From Stomorhina lunata (Eukaryota > Arthropoda > Insecta > Diptera > Rhiniidae): a DNA stretch of 64,000 bases. A program made the position numbers and the translations under genes. Positions 1 through 11,821 of the stretch are shown here, piece after piece; the stretch's first letter is position 1, and each line of letters begins with the position of its first letter. The notes below the pieces were generated by a model. The model saw nothing but the letters and a program-made list of their open reading frames with translations, did not search any database and was not told the DNA's origin. Location: positions 18,495,978-18,559,977 of the forward strand of contig OW121744.1 of assembly GCA_933228675.1 (NCBI GenBank), in the 5' to 3' direction.

Positions 1-1785
1 AAAATTTTTATAGAAAAATTTTTGGTATAAGATTTTTATAGAAAAATTTTTGGTATAAAATTTTTATAGAAAAATTTTCGGTATAAAATTTTTATAGAAA
101 AATTTTCGGTATAAAATTTTTCGGTATTAAATTTTTATAGAAAAATTTTTGGTATAAAATTTTTATAGAAAAATTTTTGGTATAAGATTTTTATAGAAAA
201 ATTTTTGGTATAAAATTTTTATAGAAAAATTTTCGGTATAAAATTTTTATAGAAAAATTTTCGGTATAAAATTTTTATAGAAAAATTTTCGGTATAAAAT
301 TTTTATAGAAAAATTTTCGGTATAAAATTTTTATAGAAAAATTTTCGGTATAAAATTTTTATAGAAAAATTTTCGGTATAAAATTTTTGTAGAAAAATTT
401 TCGGTATAAAATTTTTATAGAAAAATTTTCGGTATAAAATTTTTATAGAAAATTTTTCAATACAAAATTTTTATAGAAAATTTTTCAATATAAAATTTTT
501 TTAAAAAATGGAAAAGTTTAAAAATAAAATTTTAATAGAAAAATTTTCAAAATAAAATTTTAATAGAAAAATTTTCAAAATAAAATTTTAATAGAAAAAT
601 TTTTAAAATAAAATTTTAATAGAAAAATTTTCAAAATAAAATTTTAATAGAAAAATTTTCTGTATACAATTTTAATGGAAAAATTTTCAATTTAAAATTT
701 TCGATAAAAAATTTTATTAGAAACATTTTCAATATAAATTTTTAATAACAGAAAAATTTTCAAAATAAAATTTTAGTATAAAATTATTTTTATTTTTCGG
801 TATAAAATTTGTATAGAAAATTTTTCTTATAAAATTTTTATAAAAAAATTTTCAATACAAAATTATAGAAAAATATTCAGTATAAAATTTTTATAGAAAA
901 CTTTTCGATAAAAAATTTTTATAGAAAAATTTTCGGTTTTATAAAAAAATTTTTGATATAAAATTTTTATAGAAAAATTTTCGGTATACAATTTTTATAG
1001 AATAATTTTCGAATTGTTATAGAAAAATTTTCGGTACAAAATTTTTATGAAAAAATTTTCGTTATAAAATTTTTATAGAAAAATTTTCGGTATAAAATTT
1101 TTTTAGAAAAATTTTCGGTTAAAAATTTTTGGAGAAAAAATTTCGGTTAAAGATTTTTATAGATAGAAAAATTTTCGGTACAAAATTTTTATGAAAAAAT
1201 TTTCGTTATAAAATTTTTATAGAAAAATTTTCGATATAAAATTTTTTTAGAAAAATTTTCGGTTAAAATTTTTTGGAGAAAAAATTTCGGTTAAAGATTT
1301 TTATAGAAAAATTTTCGATATAAAATTCTTATAGAAAAATTTCGGTATAAAATTTTTATAGAAAAATTTTCGGTATAAGATTTTTATAGAAAAATTTTCG
1401 GCATAAAATTTTTATAGAAAAATTTTCGGCATAAAATTTTTATAGAAAAATTTTCGGTATAAAATTTTTATAGAAAATTTTTCGTTATAAAATTTTTATA
1501 GAAAATTTTTCGGTATAAAATTTTTATAGAAAATTTTTCGTTATAAAATTTTTATAGAAAATTTTTCGGTATAAAATTTTTATAGAAAACTTTTCGGTAT
1601 AAAATTTGTATAGAAAAATTTTCGGTATAAAATTTGTATAGAAAAATTTTCGGCATAAAATTAGAAAAATAGGAAAATTGTTAGTATAAATTTTTATAGA
1701 AAAATTTTCGGTATAAAATTTGTATAGAAAAATTTGGGTATGAAATTTTTATAGAAAAATTTTCGGTATAAAATTTTTTCTAGAA
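1..1785. repeat. AT-rich 28 bp satellite array (array 1)
   Basis: Head-to-tail copies of a 28 bp unit, typically AAAATTTTTATAGAAAAA followed by TTTTCGGTAT. Units are near-identical at 180-450 and more diverged at 500-1150, with tag variants (CGGT, CAAT, CGTT, CGGC). The array runs off the left edge of the window. No spacers or coding content. It belongs to the same superfamily as the arrays at 23.7, 43-53, 58 and 62 kb. Confidence 0.97.
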
Positions 1786-1971
1786 AAAAAAATGAACCAT
1801 ATTTTTTTTTCTTTTTTTGTTTTTTGTAAAAAAAAAACTCTTTTGACTTCATTTAAAAATTATCTAAATTTTCTTAATACTCATTCTTAAGAAAACTGCA
1901 TAATTTTTTGTTTACGAACATGTGTTGGAAATACTTCTTGCAGTATTGATAATTGATTTGTTTGCTTTTCA

Positions 1972-2290
1972 TTATACCCTACACCACTATAGGGTAGGAA
2001 GGTTGTTATATGTTAGTGCTGATGAATGCAACGCATAAAAATATAGGTCTTAGAGTCTTAGACTAAGACCCACCTTTAAGTATATTGGCCGACTCAGAAT
2101 CACTTACTTTCACTTCCCCTTTGAGTACTTCAAATAGGACAGATTTTCCCGAGTTGTAATTTTGGCTATTTAGAACGAACAGAAATAACTATAACAAATT
2201 TCTTTTAATTTATAAATTTGTTGACCATTAGACCACATATGACCTCAAGGGGGTAGAGTATCATATGTGTGAGCTTGGCCGGCTGAAATG
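1972..2290 (+). mobile_element. Degenerate INE-1/DINE-1-like fragment
   Basis: Carries the hallmark order of the 5' part of this element type: ATACCC(TACACC), a GGGTA repeat of the terminus, GTGCTGATGAATGCAACGCA, then 'aagacccacctttaagtata' and 'actcagaatcactta'. It is much more diverged than the copies at 28 and 54 kb. The surrounding 1786-2735 is otherwise gene-free AT-rich spacer between two satellite arrays. Confidence 0.6.
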
Positions 2291-2735
2291 AATATGAAAT
2301 AATTTCTTTGAAATGAAAATGTCTTTTCTTAATGACTATAATTAACCTTAATTATGTCAAAATATCATTATTAATATGTCAAGCCCAGAAAACTTTCCTA
2401 TGAATCTTTGGAAACATAAAATTTCAATTGATTTATCGCATCATTGCACTATTTTATATAAATATGTATAAGCAAGGGAAGGGTTAAAATTCCACAAAAA
2501 AACATCTTAATTATGTGTTGTCGAATGTTTAGAATATTCATATTGTCACATATAATAACGTACTATATAAATATAAAATAACAATTACAATCAAGTAAAA
2601 CTATTTTTTTTTATCAAAATAACACTCGAAAAGGCCACAATTTTCAAGATACGTTCATGAGACTTGGGATGAAATATTAATGTTGTGGTACCTCCCAAGC
2701 AATTTTCATCGTGGAACATAGTTTAACGTTCCTTG

Positions 2736-4608
2736 GTATATAATTTTTTCAAAAAAATTTTCGGTATAAAATTTTTAAAGAAAAATTTTAGGTATAAAAT
2801 TTTTAAAGAAAAATTTTGGGTATAAAATTTTTAAAGAAAAATTTTAGATATAAAATTTTAAAAGAAAAATTTTTGATATAAAATTTTTATAGAAAAATTT
2901 TTGTTATAAAATTTTTATAGAAAAATTTTGGTATAAAATTTTTATAGAAAAATTTCTGGTATAAAATTTCATGAAAACATTTTTGGTGTAAAATTTTTGT
3001 TGAAAAATTTTTGGTGTAAAATTTTAATAGAAAAATTTTCGGTATAAAATTTTTATAGAAAAATTTTCAGTATAAAATTTTTATATAAAAAAATTTTTAT
3101 AGAAAAATTTTCGATATCAAATTTTTATAGAAAAATGTTCAATAAAAAATTTTTATAGAAAAATTTTCGATATAAAATTTTTCTATAAAAATTTTCAATA
3201 TAAAATTTTTTTATAAAAATTTTCGATATAAAATTTTTATAGAAAAATTTTCGGTAGAATATTTTTATAGAAACATTTTCGAGTATAAAATTTTTAAAAA
3301 AAAATTTTCGGTATAAAATTTTTATAGCAAAAATTGAGGTACAAACTTTTTATAGAAAAATTTTCGGTAAACAATTTTTATAGAAACATTTTTGGGTATA
3401 AAATTTTTATACAAAAATTTTTCGTTATAAAATTTTTTTAAGAAAATTTTTGATAAAATTTTTATAGAAAAATTTTCGGTATAAAATTTTTTAGAAAAAT
3501 TTTTGGGTATAAAATTTTTATACAAAAATTGTCGGTATAAAATTTTTATAGAAAAATGTTTGGTATAAAATTTTTTTAAAAAAATTTTCGGTATAAAATT
3601 TTTGTATAAAAGTTTTATACCCAAAAATTTTTCTATAAAAATTTTATATCCAAAAATTTTTCTATAAAAATTATATACCGAAAATTTTTCTACAAAAATT
3701 TTATACCAAAAATTTTATATAAAAATTTTCTACAAAAATTTTAAATCAAAACATATTCTTTAAAAATGTTATACGGAAAATTTTTCTATAAAATTTTATA
3801 CTGAAAATTTTGGTATAAAAATTTGATATAAACAATTTTTCTATAAAAATTTTATTATTAAAATTTTATAATAAAAAATTTATAACCAAAATTCTTCTAT
3901 AAAAATTTTATATCGATAATTTTTCTATAAAAATTTTGTATCGAAAATATTTCTATAAAAATTTTATATCGAAAATTTTTCTTACAAATTTTATTTCGAA
4001 TATTTTTCAAATAAAATTTTTTTAAGGAAAATTTTTGATATAAAATTTTTATAGAAACATTTTCGATACAAAATTTTTATCGAAAAATTATCGATATAAA
4101 ATTTTTATAGAAGAATTTTCGTTATAAAATTTTTAGTATTTTTTATAATAAAATTTCTGATACAAAATTTTTATAGAAAATTTAAAAAAAAAAAAATTCG
4201 GTATAAAATTTTTATAGAAAAATTTAGGTTATAAAATTTTTATAGAAAAAATTTCGGTATATAATTTTAAAAGAAAAATTTTCGGTATAAAATTTTTATA
4301 GAAAAATTTTTTGTATAAATTTTTTATAAAAAAATTTTTGGTACAAAATTTTTCAGTATAAAATTTTTATAGAAAAATTGCCAGTATAAAATTTTTATAG
4401 AAAAATTTTCGGTATAAAATTCTGATAGAAAAATTTTCGGTATAAAATTTTGCTAGAAAAATTTTCGGTATAAAATTTTGATAGAAAAATTTTCGGTATA
4501 AAAGTTTATTGCATAAAATTTTCAGTTAAAATTTATATTGAAAAATGTTCGGTGTAAAATTTTTATTAGAAACATTTTTGGTATAAAAATTTTATAGAGA
4601 AATATTTG
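2736..4608. repeat. AT-rich satellite array 2, with an inverted internal block
   Basis: Diverged 28-bp-type units in the same orientation as array 1 up to about 3610. From about 3611 to 4015 the units run in the opposite orientation (CCAAAAATTTTTCTATAAAA type). They then return to the forward orientation to about 4608. Long open frames here are translated repeat and not genes. Confidence 0.93.
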
Positions 4609-5960
4609 ATAACGAGAGCCTATATTCAAAACCGACTATGAAGCAAATAGAATATTTTTAAGGAAAGACAAAAAACTTTATTATCTAAAATAATATTTAA
4701 CAAAACACGCTTAAAATGTTAGGTTTTCTTTTTTAAATTTTGCATCTGATCTGATCAAAAACTCATTTTGACCGATGTGGAGTATAGGACATTTTGAATT
4801 TAGGATGTTTTTGACTCCTAAAGTTGACCAAATAAAATTAATTGAAAAAAGTTTTTGTTTCCTAGATATAATCATTACAACTAACGGATACTTTTTTTAC
4901 ATTTGATACATATCATATTCCAATAAAAACTTTTACACTCCTTGAAGAGTTTTAAAATTTAAATCGACAAAACTTAAAACTATTGCAAGCATCAAAGCAA
5001 CTACAACTGCGCCAAGGATTTGCAGAAAAAGGCTTAACGAACATCTGAAGCACCTGGAAATTAAAATAAAAAAATATATAATTTTTTTAGATAAAAATTA
5101 CCTTTTTTACGTACATGAAATGGATGTTCCTACAGTCCATTTTGAAAATTGTGTGCACTTCTTTAAACTAAACTAATTATTACACAAAATGTTTAATTTC
5201 AGATTATTTTTGAAGAAAACAAATTGAAATTGGTTTTTTCAATTTTATTAAATCACGGTTGCCAAGTCAAAAAATCAATTATTTTGTTTTAGACGATAGC
5301 ATGGTATTCTTACTTTATTATTTTAAATTATCACTTTCTGATTGTTGATTGATTGCCTACTTTATTATTTGAGTTATATTATTATGTATTACGCAAGTAT
5401 GTTAATCAAACATAAACAGGATGAGACGAAGGGGAGTTCCACCCCCATATACTATAAATAAACTGATCTCAGCACAACCTACATTTTTATAAATTTTTGT
5501 GTGAATTCTTAGGCAGGGGTGACTTTGTACCCAAATGCTTTAATTGAAAACTGGCCATCGCCGAAAATAATAATATGGCTATAGCTAACTCCTATGTTTT
5601 CAAAAACATTTGTTACTGCATGCAATATAAAAATTGAAAAGTTATATAGTAAGCATTTTCTCAAACATATTGATATTTATTAGTAGTTGAATAGGCTGCT
5701 TTTATTTAAGATTATGTGAGAAAAACAGCAAAATTCCTTCAAGAGGAAAACTATTTTCAATATTAATTTTGTTTTTTGCAATTAAATATTATCTTAAAAG
5801 AAATAATGGTATTTTAGTTTTCTTCTGCTTCCATTTTAAGTTTTAAAAATTTTTGTATGAGTTCTGGTGAATAAGGAGCCCGGGATTTTTTTGTTTTTGT
5901 GATAAATGATATAAAGACAGCATAATTCAGTCACGTTTCTTTTTGCGTCTAGGCTTCTTT
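4609..5960. other. Gene-free AT-rich intergenic DNA
   Basis: No supported gene. It contains a short dispersed motif at 4616-4650 (GAGCCTATATTCAA...CC...CTATGAA) that recurs at 20586-20617 beside a DINE-like copy, so its left end is probably a transposon scrap. Its right end is downstream of the Rpn8 stop codon and should hold that gene's 3' UTR. Confidence 0.6.
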
Positions 5961-5977
5961 TTCTTTTTTCTTCGCTC

Positions 5978-7061
5978 CTATTTCTTACTGCTCTTCGTAT
6001 TGGTATCGTCCTTGCTCTTGTCGGTTTTTTCTGTATCAGAGCCACTCTTTTTGTCCTTGGTATCTTTGTTCTCCTTTTCCTTGCTCTCTTTCGTTTTATC
6101 GTCGGGCTTTTTGTCTTTGCCCTCCTCTGCATCACGATTAGCCAATTTGTTGTTAATGAGATTGTGGAGAGCGATAATGGAACGGACCATGGAGGCTAGA
6201 TAAACTACCAACATTTGATCATTCGTCTTAACATACATGGTTTCGGTGAATTGATCGTTTGTTATGTCGGGCAGAAGATTGAAAATATCCTGTAGTTGAT
6301 ATACAATTTGATAGTTAATGGGCATTTTGCCGTCACCAACTCTTTGTAAATAACTCTTGATATCGTTCAACTGCGCCTTAAGACCCCTTAGACCCATCAA
6401 TTGGTTTGTGATCTTTTGTGATAAACTGCCCACCGTGGTATCTTTAATGTCACGCAATAAATGCTCTACACCCACTTCTTCGGCTTCTTCGGCACCGATT
6501 TCACTGGGTACATGTTCAAATGTTTTACTGGTTGGAGAACCATCATCATGCACCTCCTCTACGGCAATGTAGGCTTCTGTGGGTAAACCTAAATCTTTAG
6601 GTTTAGCATCAATAATAACTAATACAGAATTGGGGCAATAACGCCGAATCAACTCGTTGATGGCAATATCATTTTGGTGGAGTTTGGGTCCGGTGTGGTA
6701 CCAGCCCACGACACGCTCTTTGGCATTGACTTTCTTAAACATGCCATACATGTTTTCCAAATAATCATGATCCAAAAACCAAACAGATTTGTCCTTGTCA
6801 TCCTCATCGAATGGCACTAAAGCATAACCAAAAGACAAAGAAATTTAAAATAATCACATTTGACTAATAAATTTTTATGGACTTACCCGCAAAACTGTTG
6901 GATATATCTAGAACACCTTTAGAACGCCAACAACCTAATAGAACACCAACTACACGTTTTTGATTACCTATCTTGCCCATACGATTGAAGTGATCCACCA
7001 CGGACAGCAGCACCAAAGGATGGACGATGACTTTGTTTACCAAAACTTCTGATGACGGCAT
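5978..7061 (-). CDS. Mov34: 26S proteasome regulatory subunit Rpn8 (PSMD7/Mov34), 2 exons
   Basis: Non-ATPase subunit of the 19S lid. It pairs with the deubiquitinase Rpn11 to build the catalytic lid module, in cytosol and nucleus. Exon 1 is 7061-6887 and exon 2 is 6816-5978, with a 70 bp intron using GTAAGT and TTTAG; the joined frame reads SNSFA-V-PFDEDD. The product is 337 residues, essentially the usual length. The N-terminal MPN domain covers about residues 5-140. Where active JAMM enzymes carry HxH and a downstream S/D, this protein has [13 protein letters not shown] (96-108), as expected of the catalytically dead Rpn8 class. Helical C-terminal half, then a K/D/E/S-rich low-complexity tail from about residue 285, as in fly Mov34. 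The start ATG at 7061 gives [11 protein letters not shown], the family N-terminus. Head-to-head with the coiled-coil gene at 7591. Identification is by recognition of the family; no search was run. Confidence 0.97.
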
Positions 7062-7590
7062 TTTGTTTTACTCCCGTTTTATTTAACAAATGATTAGTAT
7101 ATTTATATTTCTTTTAAGTAGATTTCTGTATTTCAAGAGCAATTTTTTATTAACCGGAATATATATCTTTGCAAAATTCCTTCAAAGATATTCAATGTAA
7201 AAACAATTTTTGCAAACTACTAAATGACAGGCAGAATTTCTAAAGACACTTTGTTTTGTGCTGTCAGTGTTGGTAGCACTGACATAATAAAAAAACCGCT
7301 CAGAGTTGTTCAGAGTTGTCAACCTCCCCCTTATAACAGCTCTGTTTTAGCAAATGGAAATTAAGGCATCTTACCGTTATTTTTTGAAGCGAAAAGAATT
7401 TGTACAAAAAATGCATTTCTTTTAGTTAATAGCACTGAGTTGATAACACTGGCAATACAAAAAACGAGCGTTTTACCGTTATATTTTAAAAAGAAAACAA
7501 TTCTTTTCGTCAATTATCAATTACCCCAACTTCTTTAAAAGTAAAAATTCTTAGAATAAAAATTTTAATTAAAATTAGTTCAAAATCAAA
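7062..7590. promoter_or_regulatory. Shared head-to-head promoter region
   Basis: The 529 bp between the start codons of Rpn8 (minus) and the coiled-coil gene (plus) must contain both 5' UTRs and promoters. No clear TATA box on either strand. A short motif TTACCGTTAT occurs twice (about 7372 and 7472), and CAGAGTTGT is repeated at about 7302-7318, so part of the region may be an old internal duplication. Function is inferred from position only. Confidence 0.55.
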
Positions 7591-10466
7591 ATGGGTTTAC
7601 AAAAAGGTAAAATTTGTGAAGAACTCAAGGAAGCATTTAAAATTTCGTTGAAAAATTACACTGCAGTGTTGGTAAGTTATTTATAATTCTTTTATATTCA
7701 ACAATTTTTGTCACTTTAAAAGAAAATTGTAAATATAAAATTGAAATATGAACATTTATTTCGTAAGTTCCTTTCCGAAAGTTCAATATAAATAATAATT
7801 ATTTGACTCTGTAAAATTATTTTTTGTGTCTAAAATCGACGCTACCAATAGACAGCGGCTAAGCCTGACTGTAAGGTGAATCGTTATGTCAGTGTCATCC
7901 ACGACTTCTTCGCTGAACGTAACCTGAAGATACAATCAACTAAATCCTCAGCGACCCTATTTACTACCTGGACAAGAGAAGTAAGCCTACAACTTGGCGT
8001 CGAGATCGATGGCGTACCAATTCAGACAGTAAACCACACTCTACAGCCTTTTTACTTTGTCAGCACATGCCACAACTGTCACGCAGTAGAAACAAGGTCC
8101 TTAAAGCACTAGCAGTCAGTACTTGGGGAATGGACAAAGAAACCTTGCTGTATAAATATTAAGCGATTGATCGGCCAGTGGCAAGTTATGCTGCTCTGAT
8201 GTGGTCCGCGTCGCTAAGTGGTGAAATATTCAATGCTACCAAAATGCAGCCCTAAGAACTTAAACAGACAAATTACCTTACCACATCATTTTTATGGGGA
8301 AACAATGATCCTTCAAGTAAAGGAACACAACATTATGCTATCTCAGCAGTTCCTTTTGGGATGTCATCGGAGAAACAATTCAAACTTTAAGTTCAACTGA
8401 GGTGGTAAATTTTTAAAGGTAGTGTCGAAACGACACCTTCTAAGCCTATCTAAGCCAACTAAGTCCAGTAATAAACCCTTCAACATCATGCAATTTGCAC
8501 CGTTGTAGATCCTGAAGTTCAACATGGATTCTATTGCCTAGATTTCTGAGCCTTTGGTTTTGGAGCTTTGGACAGTGACAGAGAATGTGTTCTACCGATT
8601 CGGATGAATCCTCATCTAAACATAGTCTGCAGAGGTCAGGAATGCTACCATCCCACCTGTTTAGCCTAGAATTTAAGGCACAGTGTCCCGTCAAGATTCC
8701 TTTACATCTTCTTAAGCTTGTCCTCTTCAGACCTAGTAGAGTTTTGGTTCAACTAATGTTCGGTTTAGGCCATAGAGCCCTAGATGTCCTACAGGACATG
8801 TTCCCTACGTCCTTGTGATTTCCTTTCTGATCCAAGACTTGATGTTTAAACAAAAGTGACAGATAGGTGCAGCAATGTCCGTCACTTTTTGACTCAAGTC
8901 TTGGCTGGAGCATATTCTAGCGGCTTCTTCTGTGGGCCGATTTTTATCAAACTTATCTTTTTACAAAATTTTCAACAAAAAATCATTTATTTCATAAAAT
9001 AAAATATAAAACCAATACATTTTTTTTAATAAATTATTAATTTTCTATTTTTATCTCAACCTTACAGAGAGGAAGAAATGAATTATTAAAATCATGCATA
9101 GAGTTAAAAGAGCAAAATAACAATATTTTAAACAACCAACTTGAAATTCTGGATAATGAAGGAATGAACCTTTCAAACATGACAGCTGATGCCGTTCCAT
9201 TGAATAATGTCTATTCATTGGAAGAGGTTTTAAACAATTTAAAATCAAAATTTGAGAGATTGAGTGAAATCGGTAAGGTCTTAAATGAAAAATTTGAAGA
9301 AGATTCAGAAAATTGGCGTAAGGGTTTTATTGGTATTATTAAAAAGGAAGATATATCCCTAAAAGTAAGTTGTTGTGTATTTCTTAGTTCTTGTATATTA
9401 TTTTAAATGTTTATAATTATTTTTTAGTCTTACGGTGAAGTGCAACAGGCTTTAAATGATTTGACTTTTGAAATGGATTGCACTTTGAAAGAAATGAATG
9501 AAAAAATTGAAACCTTCATGAAAAATCTCCAAAAGCTTAAGGATACATTTTTAGAGTTCAAAGATGATATTTCCAAGTTAATGCCTATAGATCAGGATAT
9601 CAAGTAAGACACATAGCATTATTTTATCAGTCATTGCTCATTTGTGAGATCGAGACTTAACCGCAAGAAAAGCATAAGTTAAAAAAGTTAAAAAAACTAA
9701 ACGTTTTTAAAATGTTCTAAGTATTATTAAACAAATAATAATATGAGGTAATTTTTCCCAGTATTATGCAATTTCTATATAATATTGGAATTGAAATACA
9801 TTTTTAAAAATTTTTTAAATACAATTTCGAAATCCGAAACTAAAAGTTTTCAGGAAATGAAAAAAACTAATTATTTTATCATAAAATAAAAAAAAATAAA
9901 ATTTTTATGTTAAGTAAAATATCTAAAACAAAAAATTTAGGAAGCTTGTGGAATTTACAGTAGATGGAATGGTAGGAATATTCCATCCTTAACACAGTAG
10001 ATGCAGGGGAGCATTTATAACTCATTGGTCTCAATAAACGTGTACATCAAAAAACTGGAGAAAACGAATTTGACCATTCAATTGCAAGTTTGGGCACTTA
10101 TTTTTATTTGATAAATAATGAGAATTTTATTTGAAGTAACAAGATGCTATCACAATAAATGTAGTAGAAAATGGTGTATTCTGATTTTCTAAAAAAAAAA
10201 ACCTATAATCGAAAATCACTTTACTCATGATTTTTTGGCGGTTATGGCTCGTTTTCATTTTTGGCCTTATTTTTCATTTGAGCGGTATTTTTGCATTAAG
10301 TATGGAATTTTTTAGGTTTGAAGTTCAAAGTTGTAAAATAATGATTGAGAATAAACTAAAAACTTTGAAATTGAATAGCATTGAAGAAGCCAACAATAAT
10401 TCTTTGCAAGCGAAAGAATTGGTTAAAGATATCGAGGACATGAAATCAAAATTAAATCGTAAATAA
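7591..10466 (+). CDS. Unidentified 234-residue coiled-coil protein, 4 exons
   Basis: Exons 7591-7671, 9068-9364, 9428-9603 and 10316-10466. All introns have GT..AG borders (GTAAGT, GTAAGT, GTAAGA donors), and the reading frame stays open across every junction (phases 0, 0, 2), which strongly supports a real gene. The first ATG follows CAAA and starts MGLQKGKICEELKEAF. The protein is Lys/Glu/Asn/Leu-rich, mostly predicted helix with heptad-like hydrophobic spacing (roughly residues 28-60, 75-110, 135-175, 190-234). It has no signal peptide, membrane segment or enzyme motif. Size and composition resemble small kinetochore or augmin-type subunits, but I do not recognise the family, and this is only a suggestion. 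Intron 1 (1.4 kb) contains non-LTR retrotransposon debris. An AATAAA poly(A) signal lies 54 bp after the stop codon, at 10520. Confidence 0.82.
7850..8250 (+). mobile_element. Jockey-clade non-LTR reverse transcriptase fragment
   Basis: Translation in shifting frames gives the tail of a Jockey-like ORF2: DFFAERNLKIQSTKSSATLF, then TTWTREVSLQLGVEIDGVPI, a frameshifted stretch with SRNKVLKALAVSTWGMDKET, and a 'LL.KY.AIDRPVASYAA' block. An internal stop and frame breaks show it is dead. It lies inside intron 1 of the coiled-coil gene, so it is spliced out and probably tolerated. Confidence 0.88.
8440..8940 (-). mobile_element. Non-LTR retrotransposon 3' fragment (post-RNase H zinc-knuckle region)
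   Basis: Minus-strand translation gives MTGHCALNSRLNRW, CRLCLDEDSSESVEHILCHC and PKLQNQRLRNLG. This is the typical ILTGHC...C..C...E...H.L..CP tail of I/R1/Jockey-type ORF2 proteins. Upstream (to about 8940) are broken RNase H-region frames. It is opposite in orientation to the neighbouring Jockey fragment, so it is a separate insertion. Confidence 0.85.
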
Positions 10467-11277
10467 GAATTTTCTATTTAACTATTTATTAATATGTAAA
10501 TGTAATTAAGCGTGATTTCAATAAACAAAAATGAAATTTTATAAAAAAAAAAAATGTTTAAACAAGAAATTATTGGTTGTTCAGCCAGACCACATGATAT
10601 CCTGCACCACTAAATGTTAAGTTTTCTTTCAAAACCTGTGTTAACTAAAATTATGTGTCCAAAAAATAATAAAATTGTTATTACTTGTATCTTCAGATTT
10701 ACGTTTTTGTGGTGCTCGTCACATTTAAATGACTTTTGATAGTACGTTCTGCGTAGGAACAAAGTTCAAATGCGGACTGATTGAAACAAATTTAGCGGCT
10801 TAAACTTTATTATTCATTATGAAAACATAACCACAGGATAAAATCTAATAATCGACCATATAAAACGAAAAAATAATTCGGAATGAAACCACTTTCTTTT
10901 TTCAAAGTGGAATTGAATTATTGTTTTCCTTTGTTTATTTGAATAATTTCCTCAGTTAATCACTGTTAATTGTTGAAACAAAGTTAAAGTTACTGATTTC
11001 AACTGAAAAAATTGTGTTTCGCAATGTTTTAATTTTCGGAATCTATGGAACCTAAAATCATTTCGATCGGAATTGAACTACGGAATTTGTCACATGCCTT
11101 AATAATTTCAATTCAAACGCAAAAATATCTTACATAAATTTATAATTACATATGTAGATTTATGTATTTCTCTTAATTAATAATCTTAACCAAAAATAAT
11201 CTTATATCTAATAAAACGTAAAATATGATGAAAATATAAAACTTGTACTTTTTAATGTTCAATGTATTGACCATTTT
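10467..11277. other. Intergenic DNA between convergent genes
   Basis: Holds the 3' UTR of the coiled-coil gene (poly(A) signal at 10520-10525) and the 3' side of Maf-S. Otherwise AT-rich with no supported coding sequence. Confidence 0.6.
10520..10525 (+). terminator. Canonical polyadenylation signal AATAAA
   Basis: Lies 54 bp downstream of the stop codon of the coiled-coil gene, followed by an A-rich run at 10541-10554. This is the expected position for 3'-end formation. Confidence 0.65.
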
Positions 11278-11821
11278 TTAGCATGTCTCCAACTCTGGCG
11301 GTATTGGAATATCATTTTGAGTTGCAAATTGCAAAAGAGCTGAATACTTCTTTTTCCACGACTCTATTTCACGGGCAGTTTGTTCATTATCTTCATGCAT
11401 CTGCTCAAGTTCAGTCCATTCATGAGTTTTTTCGGTTTCCAAAACATCCTTCTGTTCGATACGCTTGATACGGCAACTGGCCGCATAGCCACGATTTTTC
11501 AAAGTTCTTCTCCTCTGTTTCATTCGTACAATCTCCTCACGATTGAGGCCACGCATTTTTAAGGTGCGATTTAGATCTCGAACCGAAATTGATACCAACT
11601 CATCGTCACTTATGTCTGGTATGGGACAGGGCGAGAGAGGGGCCTAAAAATATCATAGAAAAGTAAGCATTTAGATTTTTTCCTAATTTTTGTACAAAAT
11701 TTTGTATAAACTATTTTGTTTCGATATTAATTGCATTTACATAAAGATCTTCAGTTACCATAGCTGATTTAATATTGTGACTCCTTGACTGTTGTCGTGC
11801 TGGTTCTAGTTGTTGTTCCAT
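11278..11821 (-). CDS. maf-S: Small Maf bZIP transcription factor, 2 coding exons
   Basis: Dimer partner of Cap'n'collar (CncC), binding antioxidant-response (Maf recognition) elements in the nucleus. Exon 2 (11643-11278) is certain: a short Pro/Cys lead ([14 protein letters not shown]), the extended homology region ([20 protein letters not shown]), the basic region with NRGYAASCR (about residues 77-85, with the Maf-specific Tyr), and a leucine zipper to about residue 140. It ends shortly after the zipper, as small Mafs do, with no transactivation domain. Exon 1 (11821-11741, starting [11 protein letters not shown]) is inferred from an in-frame ATG and a donor GTAAAT. A second in-phase donor GTAACT six codons earlier (TCAGCTATG/GTAACT) would shorten the protein. 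Total 148 residues with the longer form. Further 5' non-coding exons could lie upstream. Confidence 0.93.

Noticed and set aside
3322..3624. 100-codon minus-strand open frame rich in Lys/Phe/Tyr
   Set aside because: Lies wholly in satellite; the periodic translation reflects the repeat unit. The same applies to frames at 23798-24132, 24751-24936, 24990-25283 and 59674-59868.
4930..5175. Possible short minus-strand spliced gene: an ATG at about 5148, a GTAA donor and a good TTTCCAG acceptor near 5055, with a hydrophobic VVVALMLAIVLSFV-like stretch in one frame
   Set aside because: The hydrophobic frame has no start codon, and the frame with an ATG yields an unremarkable 46-residue Cys/Phe-rich string. 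No promoter or poly(A) support.
5836..6203. Open frames overlapping the Rpn8 tail on both strands
   Set aside because: Shadows of the Lys/Glu-rich coding tail in other frames.
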